DNA of 64,000 bases from Massilia sp. W12 (GTDB lineage Bacteria; Pseudomonadota; Gammaproteobacteria; Burkholderiales; Burkholderiaceae_D). A program made the translations under genes and the position numbers. Each line of letters opens with the position of its first letter. The stretch's first letter is position 1. Below, piece by piece: positions 21,264 to 30,217 of the stretch. The notes under the pieces are model-generated. The model saw nothing but the letters and a program-made list of their open reading frames with translations, was not told the DNA's origin and did not search any database. The stretch spans positions 1,984,001 through 2,048,000 of the forward strand of contig NZ_CP147776.1 of NCBI RefSeq assembly GCF_037300705.1, written 5' to 3'.

Positions 21264-22265
21264 TCAAATTCGATCGGTGGCGGCGGTCGGCTTGACACTC
21301 GGTTTGGCCAGATGCGCATTGCGCGCGGCAAACCAGCTGCGCGCCTGATGCGCATCCTGTTGTATGGCGGCGGTCAGTGTGGCCAGATCATTGTATTTCT
21401 GCTCATCGCGCAGCTTGTGCAAAAACTCAATGCGCACAAGGCGGCCATAACAGCTTTCATCGAAATCAAACACATGCACTTCGAGCAGGACGCGACCGGT
21501 ATTGTCCACCGTGGGGCGGAATCCCAGGCTGGCGACAGCGGGCAGCGGCTGCAGGCCCAGACCATGCACTTGCACCACAAAAATGCCGGACAGGAGGGCG
21601 GGGCGTTGGTGCGCCACACGCAGATTCAAGGTGGGAAAACCCAGGCTGCGCCCCAGCTTCTGGCCGTGAATCACATGCCCGGACATGGAATAGGGATGGC
21701 CCAAGAGGCGTTGCGCCAGATTGAAATCAGCCTGCGCCAGCGCTTCGCGCACAGCCGAGGATGAGATGCGCATATTATCCAGCACCACCGTATCCATGGT
21801 GGCGAAGGTGAAACCGTACTCTTTGCCGGCTTGCGCCAGACTTTGCACATTGCCGGCGCGCCGCGCGCCATAGCAAAAATCTTCGCCTACCATGAGCCAG
21901 CGCACATGCAAACCTTCGACCAGGATTTTCCTGGTGAAGTCATGCGCCGCCAGCGAGGCGAAAGGGTGGTTGAAATGTTCGACGATGACGCGATCAATGC
22001 CAGCTTGCGCCAGACTTTGCAATTTATCGCGTAAATTGGCGATGCGGGTGGGGGCGCGTGAAGGATCTTTGCTCAACTGGGCAAAAAATTCGCGCGGATG
22101 CGGTTCAAACGTCATCACCGCCGCTTCCACCCCGAGCGTATCAGCCGCCTTGCGCACATGCGCAAGCAAGGCTTGATGGCCGCGATGCACGCCATCGAAG
22201 TTGCCGATGGTCAGCGCACAGGGTGCGCCCGCCTGGGCATTGGGGAGTCCGCGAAATACCTTCAT
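21264..22265 (-). CDS. ribF: Bifunctional riboflavin kinase/FAD synthetase
   Basis: A 333-residue enzyme making FMN and then FAD from riboflavin. The N-terminal adenylyltransferase domain has TIGNFDGVHRGHQALL. The C-terminal kinase domain has GRSLGFPTLNLRV and the ending segment FLHKLRDEQKY. The length is usual. No clear ribosome-binding site precedes the ATG. No FMN riboswitch-like sequence was seen upstream. It heads the ribF-ileS group. Confidence 0.94.
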   Translation of the reverse strand: MKVFRGLPNAQAGAPCALTIGNFDGVHRGHQALLAHVRKAADTLGVEAAVMTFEPHPREFFAQLSKDPSRAPTRIANLRDKLQSLAQAGIDRVIVEHFNHPFASLAAHDFTRKILVEGLHVRWLMVGEDFCYGARRAGNVQSLAQAGKEYGFTFATMDTVVLDNMRISSSAVREALAQADFNLAQRLLGHPYSMSGHVIHGQKLGRSLGFPTLNLRVAHQRPALLSGIFVVQVHGLGLQPLPAVASLGFRPTVDNTGRVLLEVHVFDFDESCYGRLVRIEFLHKLRDEQKYNDLATLTAAIQQDAHQARSWFAARNAHLAKPSVKPTAATDRI

Positions 22266-22411
22266 GGATTACTTTGTATGCTGTAAGCAAAGAACTGATT
22301 ATAAGGGCAAATCATCCTTGCAGCGCAGCATGTGCAGGTTTGTGTTGAACCGAGATGTGAAAAGCAGGTGTTTTTTACTGTTTTCGGAGGTGCAAACAGG
22401 CGCCGGCGGCA

Positions 22412-22831
22412 TTACAGTGTTTGCCTCTGATGTGAAATCGTGACGCCATGAAGTTGGTTTTGCTGCAATACCTTTAGCGCATGCGCCAGATGGCGGTATT
22501 GCGCCTGCGGGTGTGTCCACAGCAGGACGCTGACTGTGCTTTGACGCTGATCAATCCGTTTCAGCAAGCTTTGCCATGCTGGCAGGCTGATCGCTTGCTC
22601 ATCCCATACCAGCGCGCCATCAGCCATGATGTGTAATGTATGCATCTCGTCGGGGATGGTGGCGCAGGTGTAGCCATCGTCATGTTCAATGATATGTTCC
22701 GGTCTGGGCAGGCAGAATACGAGCATGCAAATGATCCCCAGCATGACGCCTGACAGAGCGCCAAGCTCAATTGCCGGCTTAAGCGGCGCTGCATCATGTT
22801 CACTGCATTCGGAATACATTTTTTTTACCAT
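22412..22831 (-). CDS. Divergent ExbD/TolR-like protein (second of a pair)
   Basis: About 139 residues: a short cytoplasmic start, one transmembrane helix (LGALSGVMLGIICMLVFCL) and a periplasmic ExbD-like domain (LHIMADGALVWDEQAISLPAWQSLL...YRHLAHALKVLQQNQLHGVTI). That domain aligns by eye with the canonical ExbD copies nearby. The helix lacks the canonical Asp of the PLIDVMLV motif; an acidic Glu lies just before it. The start is uncertain: ATGs at 22831 and 22819 both overlap the preceding gene. Inactive paralogue and specialised partner of the TonB motor are both possible. Confidence 0.65.
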   Translation of the reverse strand: MVKKMYSECSEHDAAPLKPAIELGALSGVMLGIICMLVFCLPRPEHIIEHDDGYTCATIPDEMHTLHIMADGALVWDEQAISLPAWQSLLKRIDQRQSTVSVLLWTHPQAQYRHLAHALKVLQQNQLHGVTISHQRQTL

Positions 22832-23240
22832 GCCGATGGTCATAGGCAGATGGGCTGAACAGCCCAATGTTTTGCACGCCACTGGCTTGTGCAATCGCCA
22901 GCACCTTCGCCAAAGACTGGTAGTGTGCCAGATCATTGATTCTGATATGCAATTCGTGCGCAGGGTTGCGGCGCACGGCTCGCCCGATGAGCTGCTGGAG
23001 CTGCCCGGCTTGGATGATTTCACCATTCCAATACAGGACATCATCGAAGTCGATATTCAGCGCATGTATTTCTGGATCGGGATTGTCAGATACCGTGCAA
23101 AAAAAGTACTGGTAAAGCGCAGTGTGATGCTGTTGTCTGGGCAATTCAGTGAGCAGCAGGCAGAGCAGGGCCAGTAAAACAGCGGTCAGACTGCTTAAAT
23201 CGATTTTGGCGGATGGCAGTGTGGTGCAATCTTGGGACAT
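22800..23240 (-). CDS. Divergent ExbD/TolR-like protein (first of a pair)
   Basis: About 146 residues from the ATG at 23240. An ATG at 23282 would add 14 residues, and neither has a good ribosome-binding site. It has one transmembrane helix (LSSLTAVLLALLCLLLTEL) and then IHALNIDFDDVLYWNGEIIQ and INDLAHYQSLAKVLAIAQ. This closely matches the TVDIDFDGTISWN and NKLAEYKHVAGVMASAQ parts of the canonical ExbD at 24653-25090. The intramembrane Asp motif is not in its usual place. It follows the terminator of the tonB-exbBD-TPR operon and overlaps the next gene. Confidence 0.7.
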   Translation of the reverse strand: MSQDCTTLPSAKIDLSSLTAVLLALLCLLLTELPRQQHHTALYQYFFCTVSDNPDPEIHALNIDFDDVLYWNGEIIQAGQLQQLIGRAVRRNPAHELHIRINDLAHYQSLAKVLAIAQASGVQNIGLFSPSAYDHRHGKKNVFRMQ

Positions 23241-23291
23241 AGCGCGAATGGATGTGCGTGGAGGCGCATGCCAGTTTGCCATACTCGCAAT

Positions 23292-23320
23292 AAAAAAGGG
23301 TGGCTTGCGCCACCCTTTTT
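23292..23320. terminator. Rho-independent terminator after the TPR gene
   Basis: GGGTGGC and GCCACCC (23298-23315) form the stem, with AAAAAA before and TTTTT after. It can terminate in both directions. On the minus strand it ends the tonB operon before the divergent exbD pair. Confidence 0.85.
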
Positions 23321-23335
23321 GTATATGGGCATGCT

Positions 23336-24580
23336 TTATTTCATCGGACGTGAAATGATGCTGACCCAATAACGCGCCAGATCGGCGGAGCCATCCGCAC
23401 CTTGCACGGTTTTTAAGATTTGCACAGCTTTTTGCGACTTGCCGGCTTCTTTATACGCCAGACCCAGGTGCAGTTTCAGGTCTTCCGGGAACTTGGCGCC
23501 GCCCATGCTGACAGCTTGTTCCATCAGCGCCAAACCTTTGTCCGCCTGACCCATGGTGACGTAGTTGTAACCGACATCCGCCAAGGCGCGCGCGTCTTTG
23601 TTCTTGATCGCTTCGCTTTCAGCAGCAGCGATGCCGGCCTTCATTTCTTCCACTTTCTTGCCGGCCAGATCAAGCAGGCGCTTTTGACGCTCAGCTTCCT
23701 TGCCTTCGCCCAACACTTTGCTGGCGAAGCCCTGATCGATGTACTTCTTGCCTTCGATCGCATACTTGGCTTGCAAGGCCAATTGTGTCAATTCCATATA
23801 GGCGGCAGCGTCAGTCACCTGACCCAGAGCGTGTTTCATACGGAATACATCAAATTGATGACGGCTGGCGAAACCGGTTTTTTGCGGCAAACGGTTCATC
23901 AAATCCAGCCAGTATTCCTTCTTCGGGTGATAAGTGGCCAGTTTTTCCATTGCCGCCACATACGCGGTTTTGTCGGTTTGCTTGCTGGCGCAATTGGCCA
24001 CCAATTGCAATTGACCTTCAGACGGCGTCTGGCCGGCCTTTTCCGCCGCCTTGATCGCGGCATTCGCGTCCTTGGTGGCGTTGGCGCAGTCATTGGTCTG
24101 GAAATACGCTTGCGTCAGCATATCCTGCATGGCGCGGCTGTTACCGCCTTCTTTTTGATAGCGGTTGATCCAGGTAATGGCTTTGCCATAATTGCGTGCG
24201 CGGAAATGCAGATTGGCGATCACTTCGATGTATTTCAATTGATCGCCAGCCGGCAGACGGCCAGAATTCAACACCGCCTCATAAGAACGCAGCGCCAATT
24301 CATTGTCGCCCAATTGCTGCGCCAGCGAGGCGCGCATCTGGTCGATCACAAAGGATTCATAGCCGCTCTTGCCGCCGACGGCGTCAGCGTCACGCACTTT
24401 GGCCAAGGCTTCCTTGTACTTGCCTTTTTTCATCAGATCGCCGGCTTCCTTGAGCGGCTTGGCCACATCCGGGCGCATCGCTTCGGCGGCATATGCGGAT
24501 GAAACAAGCCCGCTCATGGGGGGCAGGGTGAAACTTACTGCGGCCAAAGCCAGGCCAAGCGCTAGTCGAAACTGTGACAT
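23336..24580 (-). CDS. Periplasmic tetratricopeptide-repeat protein of the TonB operon
   Basis: A 414-residue exported protein. The start at 24580 gives MSQFRLALGLALAAVSFTLPP... with a signal peptide ending near SSAYAAEA, and AGAGAG lies upstream. Helical TPR-type repeats are visible (MKKGKYKEALAKVRDADA; LGDNELALRSYEAVL; RARNYGKAITWINRY; MGQADKGLALMEQAVSMGG). It probably scaffolds or tunes the Ton motor in the periplasm; TPR proteins in this operon position are common in related bacteria. A strong terminator follows. Confidence 0.8.
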   Translation of the reverse strand: MSQFRLALGLALAAVSFTLPPMSGLVSSAYAAEAMRPDVAKPLKEAGDLMKKGKYKEALAKVRDADAVGGKSGYESFVIDQMRASLAQQLGDNELALRSYEAVLNSGRLPAGDQLKYIEVIANLHFRARNYGKAITWINRYQKEGGNSRAMQDMLTQAYFQTNDCANATKDANAAIKAAEKAGQTPSEGQLQLVANCASKQTDKTAYVAAMEKLATYHPKKEYWLDLMNRLPQKTGFASRHQFDVFRMKHALGQVTDAAAYMELTQLALQAKYAIEGKKYIDQGFASKVLGEGKEAERQKRLLDLAGKKVEEMKAGIAAAESEAIKNKDARALADVGYNYVTMGQADKGLALMEQAVSMGGAKFPEDLKLHLGLAYKEAGKSQKAVQILKTVQGADGSADLARYWVSIISRPMK

Positions 24581-24652
24581 GGTGCTCTCTTTTTGCAAAC
24601 TGGACGAAAAAATGGCAGGTGAGAACCTGCCAGCAAAGGATTGTAAAACAGA

Positions 24653-25090
24653 TTATTGATTGATGAACTGCTCGTTGCCGACCATGCCGATCTTGCTCAC
24701 GCCCAGACGCTGGGCCGAAGCCATCACGCCTGCAACATGCTTGTACTCGGCCAGTTTGTTCGGACGCACATGCACTTCAGGTTGATTCGTTTCGCGCGCA
24801 GCTTCGAGGAATTTGCCTTCGAGTTCAGCGCGGGTCACGGTCACATTATTCCAGGAGATCGTGCCGTCGAAATCAATATCCACCGTATGCACCACCGGCT
24901 CAACTATAGGCGGTGGTGTATTGACATTATTGACCGGCATATTCAAGTTCACCGAGTGATTTTGCACCGGGATCGTGACAATCAACATGATGATCAGCAC
25001 CAGCATCACGTCGATCAGCGGGGTCATATTGACTTCCATCATCGGTTCCGGGTCAGCGCTCTTACTGCCGCCCCCAACATTCATACCCAT
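24653..25090 (-). CDS. exbD: Biopolymer transport protein ExbD (copy 2)
   Basis: A 145-residue single-pass protein of the TonB motor. The start at 25090 has AAGGAAAC upstream; the 20 codons before it in the open frame are discarded. The motif VNMTPLIDVMLVLIIML carries the essential intramembrane Asp. The periplasmic part ends ...QRLGVSKIGMVGNEQF. It lies 59 bases after the other exbD. Two canonical ExbDs per operon suggest a heteromeric stator or use with different partners. Confidence 0.9.
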   Translation of the reverse strand: MGMNVGGGSKSADPEPMMEVNMTPLIDVMLVLIIMLIVTIPVQNHSVNLNMPVNNVNTPPPIVEPVVHTVDIDFDGTISWNNVTVTRAELEGKFLEAARETNQPEVHVRPNKLAEYKHVAGVMASAQRLGVSKIGMVGNEQFINQ

Positions 25091-25149
25091 GATTGTTTCC
25101 TTTTTACTTGATTCGCAAGCTGGCCGCAGCTTGCGCTGCGGCCAGGACA

Positions 25150-25587
25150 TCAGCGAGTGCCGCCGCTGGGGGCCGGTTCAGTAATGAAACCGACCTTGGC
25201 GATACCGGCGCGCTGTGCTGTCAGGATGGCTTTACCCACAGCTTCATATTTCGTGGTTTGGTCACCACGGATATGCACCTCGGGTTGCGGCACTTTCACC
25301 GCTTCCACCTTCAGCTTGTCGAACAGCGCATTAGTGTCCGGCACCAGACGTTGGTTCCAGTACATCTGACCATCCTTATCAATCGTCAGATTGATGTTTT
25401 GCGGATTGGTCTTCAGCGCCTGGTTCTTTTCATCCGGCAATTGCACTTTTACAGTCTTCAACACGACCGGGCTAGTGATCAGGAAGATGATCAGCAGCAC
25501 CAGCATGATATCCACCAGTGGCGTCGTGTTGATTTCCGACATCACCTGGTCTTCATCTCCGTCTGCGGAGCCGACTGACATACTCAT
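25150..25587 (-). CDS. exbD: Biopolymer transport protein ExbD (copy 1)
   Basis: A 145-residue protein with the motif INTTPLVDIMLVLLIIFLI, in which the Asp couples proton flow to TonB. The periplasmic domain contains IHIRGDQTTKYEAVGKAILTAQRAG-type conserved parts. It lies 4 bases after exbB, indicating a co-translated ExbB-ExbD pair. Confidence 0.92.
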   Translation of the reverse strand: MSMSVGSADGDEDQVMSEINTTPLVDIMLVLLIIFLITSPVVLKTVKVQLPDEKNQALKTNPQNINLTIDKDGQMYWNQRLVPDTNALFDKLKVEAVKVPQPEVHIRGDQTTKYEAVGKAILTAQRAGIAKVGFITEPAPSGGTR

Positions 25588-25591
25588 GGGA

Positions 25592-26503
25592 TTAACCCTT
25601 CTTGGCAGCGCGGGCGGCTTCGCTGGTGCTCATTGCGCCGGAGATCAGCACGGAGTGCACGTCAGCGGAGAAAGAGCGCACATCTTCCATTGCGGTTTTG
25701 TTACGACGCACCAGCCAGTTGTAACCCAACACCGCCGGAACTGCAACGAACAGACCGAAAGCGGTCATGATCAGCGCTTCACCCACCGGACCTGCAACCT
25801 TGTCGATCGAAGCTTGACCGGAGGCGCCGATCTTGGTCAGTGCGCCATAAATACCCCACACCGTACCGAACAGACCAACGAACGGAGCGGTCGAACCCAC
25901 GGTAGCCAGGAAAGACAGGCCATCTTGCAGACGGCTTTGCACTTTTTCCACTGCGCGCTGGATCGACATGGTGACCCAGGTGCTCAGGTCGATTTGCTCC
26001 AGCAAAGCGCCTTCATGGTGTTGCGAAGCCTTAAGGCCGGTGTCGGCGATGAAGTGGAAGGGGCTGCCCACTTCCAGTTGTGCGGCGCCGTCTTTGATGG
26101 AAGCGGACTTCCAGAACTTTTGACGCACTTCACGGGCTTGACGTGCAACTTTCATCTGGTCCAGCAGTTTGGACACGATGATGAACCAGGAACCCAGCGA
26201 CATCAGGGACAGAATGATAACGGTGGATTTGGCAACCCAGTCGCCTTCATTCCACACAGCTTCCGGGCCGTAGGGGTTGTGAATCACTTCTTTCGCGGTT
26301 TCGCCGGCGGCCGGGGCGGATGCTGCCGGAGCGGAGGCGGCCGGAGCCGGCGCTGCAGCTGCGGCGTCAGGGGCAGGAGCTGCAGCGGATGCAGCCGGCG
26401 CTTCAGCAGATGCCGACTGGGCAAGCGCGGGAGCGGCAAACAGCGTGGCTGCGCTCAGTGCGGCTGCCGCCAGGATCGCGGAAAGACGGGAATGATTGAA
26501 CAT
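25592..26503 (-). CDS. exbB: Biopolymer transport protein ExbB (MotA/TolQ/ExbB family)
   Basis: A 303-residue proton-channel subunit. It has a cleavable-type signal (MFNHSRLSAILAAAALSAATLFAAPALA) and then an Ala/Pro/Ser-rich stretch of about 40 residues. Three transmembrane helices follow: VAKSTVIILSLMSLGSWF; LATVGSTAPFVGLFGTVWG, the family signature; and ALIMTAFGLFVAVPAVLGY. The signal plus low-complexity N-terminus is typical of ExbB in betaproteobacteria. GGAGG precedes the start. Confidence 0.93.
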   Translation of the reverse strand: MFNHSRLSAILAAAALSAATLFAAPALAQSASAEAPAASAAAPAPDAAAAAPAPAASAPAASAPAAGETAKEVIHNPYGPEAVWNEGDWVAKSTVIILSLMSLGSWFIIVSKLLDQMKVARQAREVRQKFWKSASIKDGAAQLEVGSPFHFIADTGLKASQHHEGALLEQIDLSTWVTMSIQRAVEKVQSRLQDGLSFLATVGSTAPFVGLFGTVWGIYGALTKIGASGQASIDKVAGPVGEALIMTAFGLFVAVPAVLGYNWLVRRNKTAMEDVRSFSADVHSVLISGAMSTSEAARAAKKG

Positions 26504-26588
26504 GTTTCCTCCAAAATTTTAATAGAACAACTGCTTGAATGTGTCAGGATTTTGTATCAGGACTGGCTATTTTGCCAAACCTCTGATG

Positions 26589-27257
26589 TTAATCCAATTT
26601 CCATTGATACTCGACGGTGGCCCAGGCTTCGACCGGCTTGCCATCTTGCGTGCCGGCGCGGAACTTGTTGCACTCCATCAGCTTGTCTTTTGCTGCGCGA
26701 TCCAGATCACGGTTGCCGCTCGTTTTTTCGATGCGTGCTTCCCTCACCCGGTTGTCGGCGCCCACCAGGAACGCAATTCGCACAGTGCCTTCAGCGCCTT
26801 CGCGTGCTGCTTTGGCCGGATATTCCGGCTTTTCGCAATCACTTACGCTCAGGTGCGCCGGCGTCTTGGCTGGCGGCGCCGGTTTGGCGGCTGGCTCAGT
26901 GCCGGTTGGCGACGGTGTTGCACGGGGCAGCTCGCTGCTGGTCGGTTTGACTGCAGTGGTCTGCGAAATCGTGGGCTGCGGCGGCGGCGGTGTATTCACG
27001 ACCACTTCCGGCGGCGGAATGAACGGCGGTGGCGGCGCTTTCACTTCCGGCGGCGGCGGCGGTGGCGGCAGCTCCTTCGGTGGCGGCGGTTTCACTTCCT
27101 CGATGATCTTGGTTTCTACCGGTTTCTTGATGACATCAATCACCTTCGTCGCCAAGCCTGTGACCACAGCGTAACCCACGAATCCATGCAAGGCGACGAT
27201 GGCGGCAAAGCCAACCATTTTTTTGGTAGGATTTTCGTGCTTATCGCTGAAATCCAT
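26589..27257 (-). CDS. tonB: Energy transducer TonB
   Basis: A 222-residue protein that carries motor energy to outer-membrane receptors. The start at 27257 follows a near-perfect GGAAGGAGGT. The order is a cytoplasmic N-terminus, one helix (MVGFAAIVALHGFVGYAVV), a long Pro-rich spacer (many PPPP blocks) and a C-terminal domain (KPEYPAKAAREGAEGTVRIAFLV...VEAWATVEYQWKLD). It leads tonB-exbB-exbD-exbD-TPR. I found no recognisable Fur box upstream. Confidence 0.92.
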   Translation of the reverse strand: MDFSDKHENPTKKMVGFAAIVALHGFVGYAVVTGLATKVIDVIKKPVETKIIEEVKPPPPKELPPPPPPPEVKAPPPPFIPPPEVVVNTPPPPQPTISQTTAVKPTSSELPRATPSPTGTEPAAKPAPPAKTPAHLSVSDCEKPEYPAKAAREGAEGTVRIAFLVGADNRVREARIEKTSGNRDLDRAAKDKLMECNKFRAGTQDGKPVEAWATVEYQWKLD

Positions 27258-27811
27258 GTCTACCTCCTTCCAAACAATTACATTTTCATGCTTGTTAACC
27301 CCACTCCATCTCAAGGTGATTTACCTGTCAAATCCGGGACATCGGCGAATTATACATACGATTTTCCATTTGACCAGACAATTTTTAGCAGGGGGAATTG
27401 CCAAAATTGCACGGAGATCGTGGTACTTGGACAGACGTTCAAAGAAGATGCTTCCGTTGTTTTTGTTGTAAGCCATATAAAATTCGGCATGTTTTGCCGC
27501 TTGTGCAGTTTCCATCAGGATACTTTGCTGTTATTGTCAGCGCGCCGAAGATTCTATGGCGAGCGCATGCTCGCTTTTGTGCGAAAATCGGACTTTGCAT
27601 ACCAGTTTTGGCCTGGAAAATTTTCAGACTGGACAAAATTTTTTCAGTAACTTCTCATATGAGACCAATTGAAGACCAGTCGACCGGCAGTTTGATGCGC
27701 TGCAACAAATTGTTTGTTGGTGCAATTTTCTGAAATACTCCGGCCACAAAATGCTGCAAACTGTGAGAATCGGTAACTTCTGATTCTTCAAACACTTTTG
27801 GAGTCAAGCAG
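27258..27811. other. AT-richer intergenic region between tonB and the SDR gene
   Basis: About 550 bases between divergent genes. No open frame has a ribosome-binding site or recognisable product. It should hold promoters in both directions. Confidence 0.5.
27349..27354 (-). promoter_or_regulatory. Possible -10 element for the tonB operon
   Basis: The minus strand reads TATAAT here, about 92 bases before the tonB ATG. No convincing -35 lies at 16-18 bases, so this is only a candidate. Confidence 0.35.
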
Positions 27812-28630
27812 ATGAAAAAGAATCCCGGGCGCAGCAAGCGCCATATCCAGCCCGCCTGTCTGATCACGGGCGCATCCGGCGGCATCGGATTGGCCTTGGC
27901 GCATCAGGCCGCCGCTGCCGGGCGCAATCTGGCGCTGGTGGCGCGCAGCGAGGCGCGTTTGCAGGAAATCGCCGCTGAACTGCACAGCAGGTATGGGGTG
28001 CAGACCTGGGTTGTGGCGCTGGATCTGGCCCAGCCCGGCGCGCCGCAGCAGCTGGCCCGCGCCCTGGAGCGGCTGGGGGTGGAGGTGGAGATATTGCTGA
28101 ATAATGCGGGCGTGCTGGAGCAGGGCGCTTTTATCGAGATATCGCCAGAACGGCATCAGCAGATCATTGATTTGAATATCTCTGCCTTGACGGCAATGCT
28201 GGGGGTATTTCTGCCCGGCATGCTGGCGCGCAAAACCGGCAAAATTATGAATGTGGCCTCGATTGCCGCTTTTCAACCGGTGGTCGGGCTGGCCTGTTAT
28301 GCCGCCAGCAAAGCCTATGTGCTGTCCTTGAGCGAGGCGCTGGCGGAAGAATGCAGAGGCAGCGGCGTGACGGTGACGGCGCTGTGCCCCGGCATCACAG
28401 ATACTGGCATGATGCAATATGCGCAGGGCAAAAATCAGCAATTGCGGATTCCGGCGGCAGTGATTGCGGATCCGGACACCGTGGCGCGTCAGGCCTGGGC
28501 GGCGCTGGAGGCGGGACAGGCGGTGATCACACCGGGTTTATTGAATCAGGCCGCTGTGCTGGCCTCGCGCGCCACGCCGAAATGGCTGGTGCGGCGCATC
28601 TCCGGCCTGCTCGGGCGTTCGGCAATCTGA
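27812..28630 (+). CDS. Short-chain dehydrogenase/reductase (SDR)
   Basis: A 272-residue oxidoreductase of the classical SDR fold. It has the nucleotide-binding ITGASGGIGLALA (about residues 18-30), NNAG, the catalytic Ser in NVASIAAF, and YAASK with the catalytic Tyr and Lys. An Arg after the glycine motif (VARSEARL) favours NADPH. The C-terminus resembles the DltE/YqjQ-like subgroup. The substrate is unknown. GGAG lies 9 bases before the ATG. Monocistronic, convergent with spoVR. Confidence 0.85.
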   Translation: MKKNPGRSKRHIQPACLITGASGGIGLALAHQAAAAGRNLALVARSEARLQEIAAELHSRYGVQTWVVALDLAQPGAPQQLARALERLGVEVEILLNNAGVLEQGAFIEISPERHQQIIDLNISALTAMLGVFLPGMLARKTGKIMNVASIAAFQPVVGLACYAASKAYVLSLSEALAEECRGSGVTVTALCPGITDTGMMQYAQGKNQQLRIPAAVIADPDTVARQAWAALEAGQAVITPGLLNQAAVLASRATPKWLVRRISGLLGRSAI

Positions 28631-28681
28631 TGAAACGCGCCGGGGCAGGCAACTTCACCGGCGCCATATTCAGACTGGATA

Positions 28682-30217
28682 TCAGAAGCGGTTGCGTTTC
28701 TCGCGCCGGCATTCTTTCACATCCAATACCTTGCCATGCGGATCGACGGTTTCCAGGCGCACATCAAAGCCCCATAATCTGGCCACATGGCGCAAGACTT
28801 CTTCGGTTTGATTGTTTAAAGGACGGCGCTGATATTGATTGTGGCGCAAAGTCAGGGCCCGATCATCGCGCGTGTTGACCGACCAGACCTGAATATTCGG
28901 CTCACGGTTGCCCAGATTATATTGCTCGGCCAACTGGCGGCGCAGATAACGATAACCGGACTCATCATGAATCGCGGAGATGTACAGCTTATCGTTACGG
29001 TCATCATCCAGCACAGAAAAGAAATGAAAATCGCGGATCAGCTTGGGGGATAAGAATTGCGCAATGAAGCTTTCATCCTTGTAGTTGCGCATGGCAAAGT
29101 CCAGCGATTTGAGCCAGTCGCTGCCGGCCAGATCCGGGAACCATTCGCGATCCTCCTCAGTCGGGTGCTCACAGATGCGGCGGATATCGCTCATCATCGC
29201 AAAGCCCAGCGCATAGGGATTGATGCCTGAATAATAGGGACTGTCTATCCCCGGCTGATAGATGACATTGGTATGGCTTTTCAAAAATTCCAGCATGAAG
29301 CCATCGCCGACGATGCCTTCATCATAGAGCTGATTGAGAATGGTGTAGTGCCAGAAGGTGGCCCAGCCCTCATTCATCACCTGGGTCTGGCGTTGCGGAT
29401 AAAAATATTGCGAGATCTTGCGCACAATACGCACGATTTCACGCTCCCACGGTTCGAGCAGGGGCGCGTATTTTTCAATAAAGTACAGCAGGTTTTCTTG
29501 CGGCTCAGGCGGGAAGCGCTGCTCCACCTCATCCACATGTTGCAAGGGTTTGCGCGGCAGGGTGCGCCATAAATCATTGACTTGCGACTGCTGATATTCT
29601 TCGCGCTCTTTCTGGCGTTGGGTTTCCTGCGCCAGACTTAGTTTGGCCGGACGTTTGTAACGATCCACGCCATAGTTTTGCAGCGCGTGACAGGAATCGA
29701 GCAATAATTCGACCGCCTCGAAACCATGGCGGCGCTCGCACTCAGCCACATAATTCTTGGCAAACAGCATGTAATCAATGATGGCGTCAGCGTCAGTCCA
29801 GGTGCGGAACAGATAATTGCCCTTGAAAAAGGAATTATGTCCATAGGCCGCATGGGCGATCACCAGCGCCTGCATGGTCAGGCTGTTTTCTTCCATCAGA
29901 TAAGCGATGCAAGGATTGGAGTTGATCACAATCTCATATGCCAAGCCCATCTGGCCGCGCCGATAGCTTTTCTCGGTGGACAGAAAATGCTTGCCGAAAG
30001 ACCAATGTTGATAAGTGACAGGCATGCCGACCGAGGCATACGCATCCATCATCTGTTCGGCGGTGATGATTTCCAGCTGATTCGGATAGGTGTCGAGTTT
30101 GAAATGCTCGGCCACTCGGCGGATTTCCTCATGCGCCTGCTCGATCAACTCGAAAGTCCATTCCGACTGCTCAGGCAGGCGGCGACCGGGGGCGGCGGGG
30201 GGCGTGATCTTCCTCAT
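28682..30217 (-). CDS. spoVR: SpoVR family protein (YcgB-like)
   Basis: A 511-residue cytoplasmic protein. Family features are EWTFELIEQAHEEIRRVAEHF, the QHWSFGKHF segment and YEIVINSNPCIAYLMEENS. The His/Glu-rich centre (MNEGWATFWHYTILNQLYDEG) includes an HExxH-like cluster. The biochemical role is not settled; in E. coli the homologue belongs to a stress and stationary-phase regulon with YeaG and YeaH. Its ATG overlaps the yeaH stop (ATGA). Confidence 0.9.
   Translation of the reverse strand: MRKITPPAAPGRRLPEQSEWTFELIEQAHEEIRRVAEHFKLDTYPNQLEIITAEQMMDAYASVGMPVTYQHWSFGKHFLSTEKSYRRGQMGLAYEIVINSNPCIAYLMEENSLTMQALVIAHAAYGHNSFFKGNYLFRTWTDADAIIDYMLFAKNYVAECERRHGFEAVELLLDSCHALQNYGVDRYKRPAKLSLAQETQRQKEREEYQQSQVNDLWRTLPRKPLQHVDEVEQRFPPEPQENLLYFIEKYAPLLEPWEREIVRIVRKISQYFYPQRQTQVMNEGWATFWHYTILNQLYDEGIVGDGFMLEFLKSHTNVIYQPGIDSPYYSGINPYALGFAMMSDIRRICEHPTEEDREWFPDLAGSDWLKSLDFAMRNYKDESFIAQFLSPKLIRDFHFFSVLDDDRNDKLYISAIHDESGYRYLRRQLAEQYNLGNREPNIQVWSVNTRDDRALTLRHNQYQRRPLNNQTEEVLRHVARLWGFDVRLETVDPHGKVLDVKECRREKRNRF

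Noticed and set aside
27258-27440. Fur box upstream of tonB
   Set aside because: No sequence close to GATAATGATAATCATTATC was found, so iron control cannot be claimed.
28637-28664. Inverted repeat GCGCCGG/CCGGCGC between the SDR and spoVR genes as a terminator
   Set aside because: The stem is only 7 base pairs with a 14-base loop and no T-run on either side.
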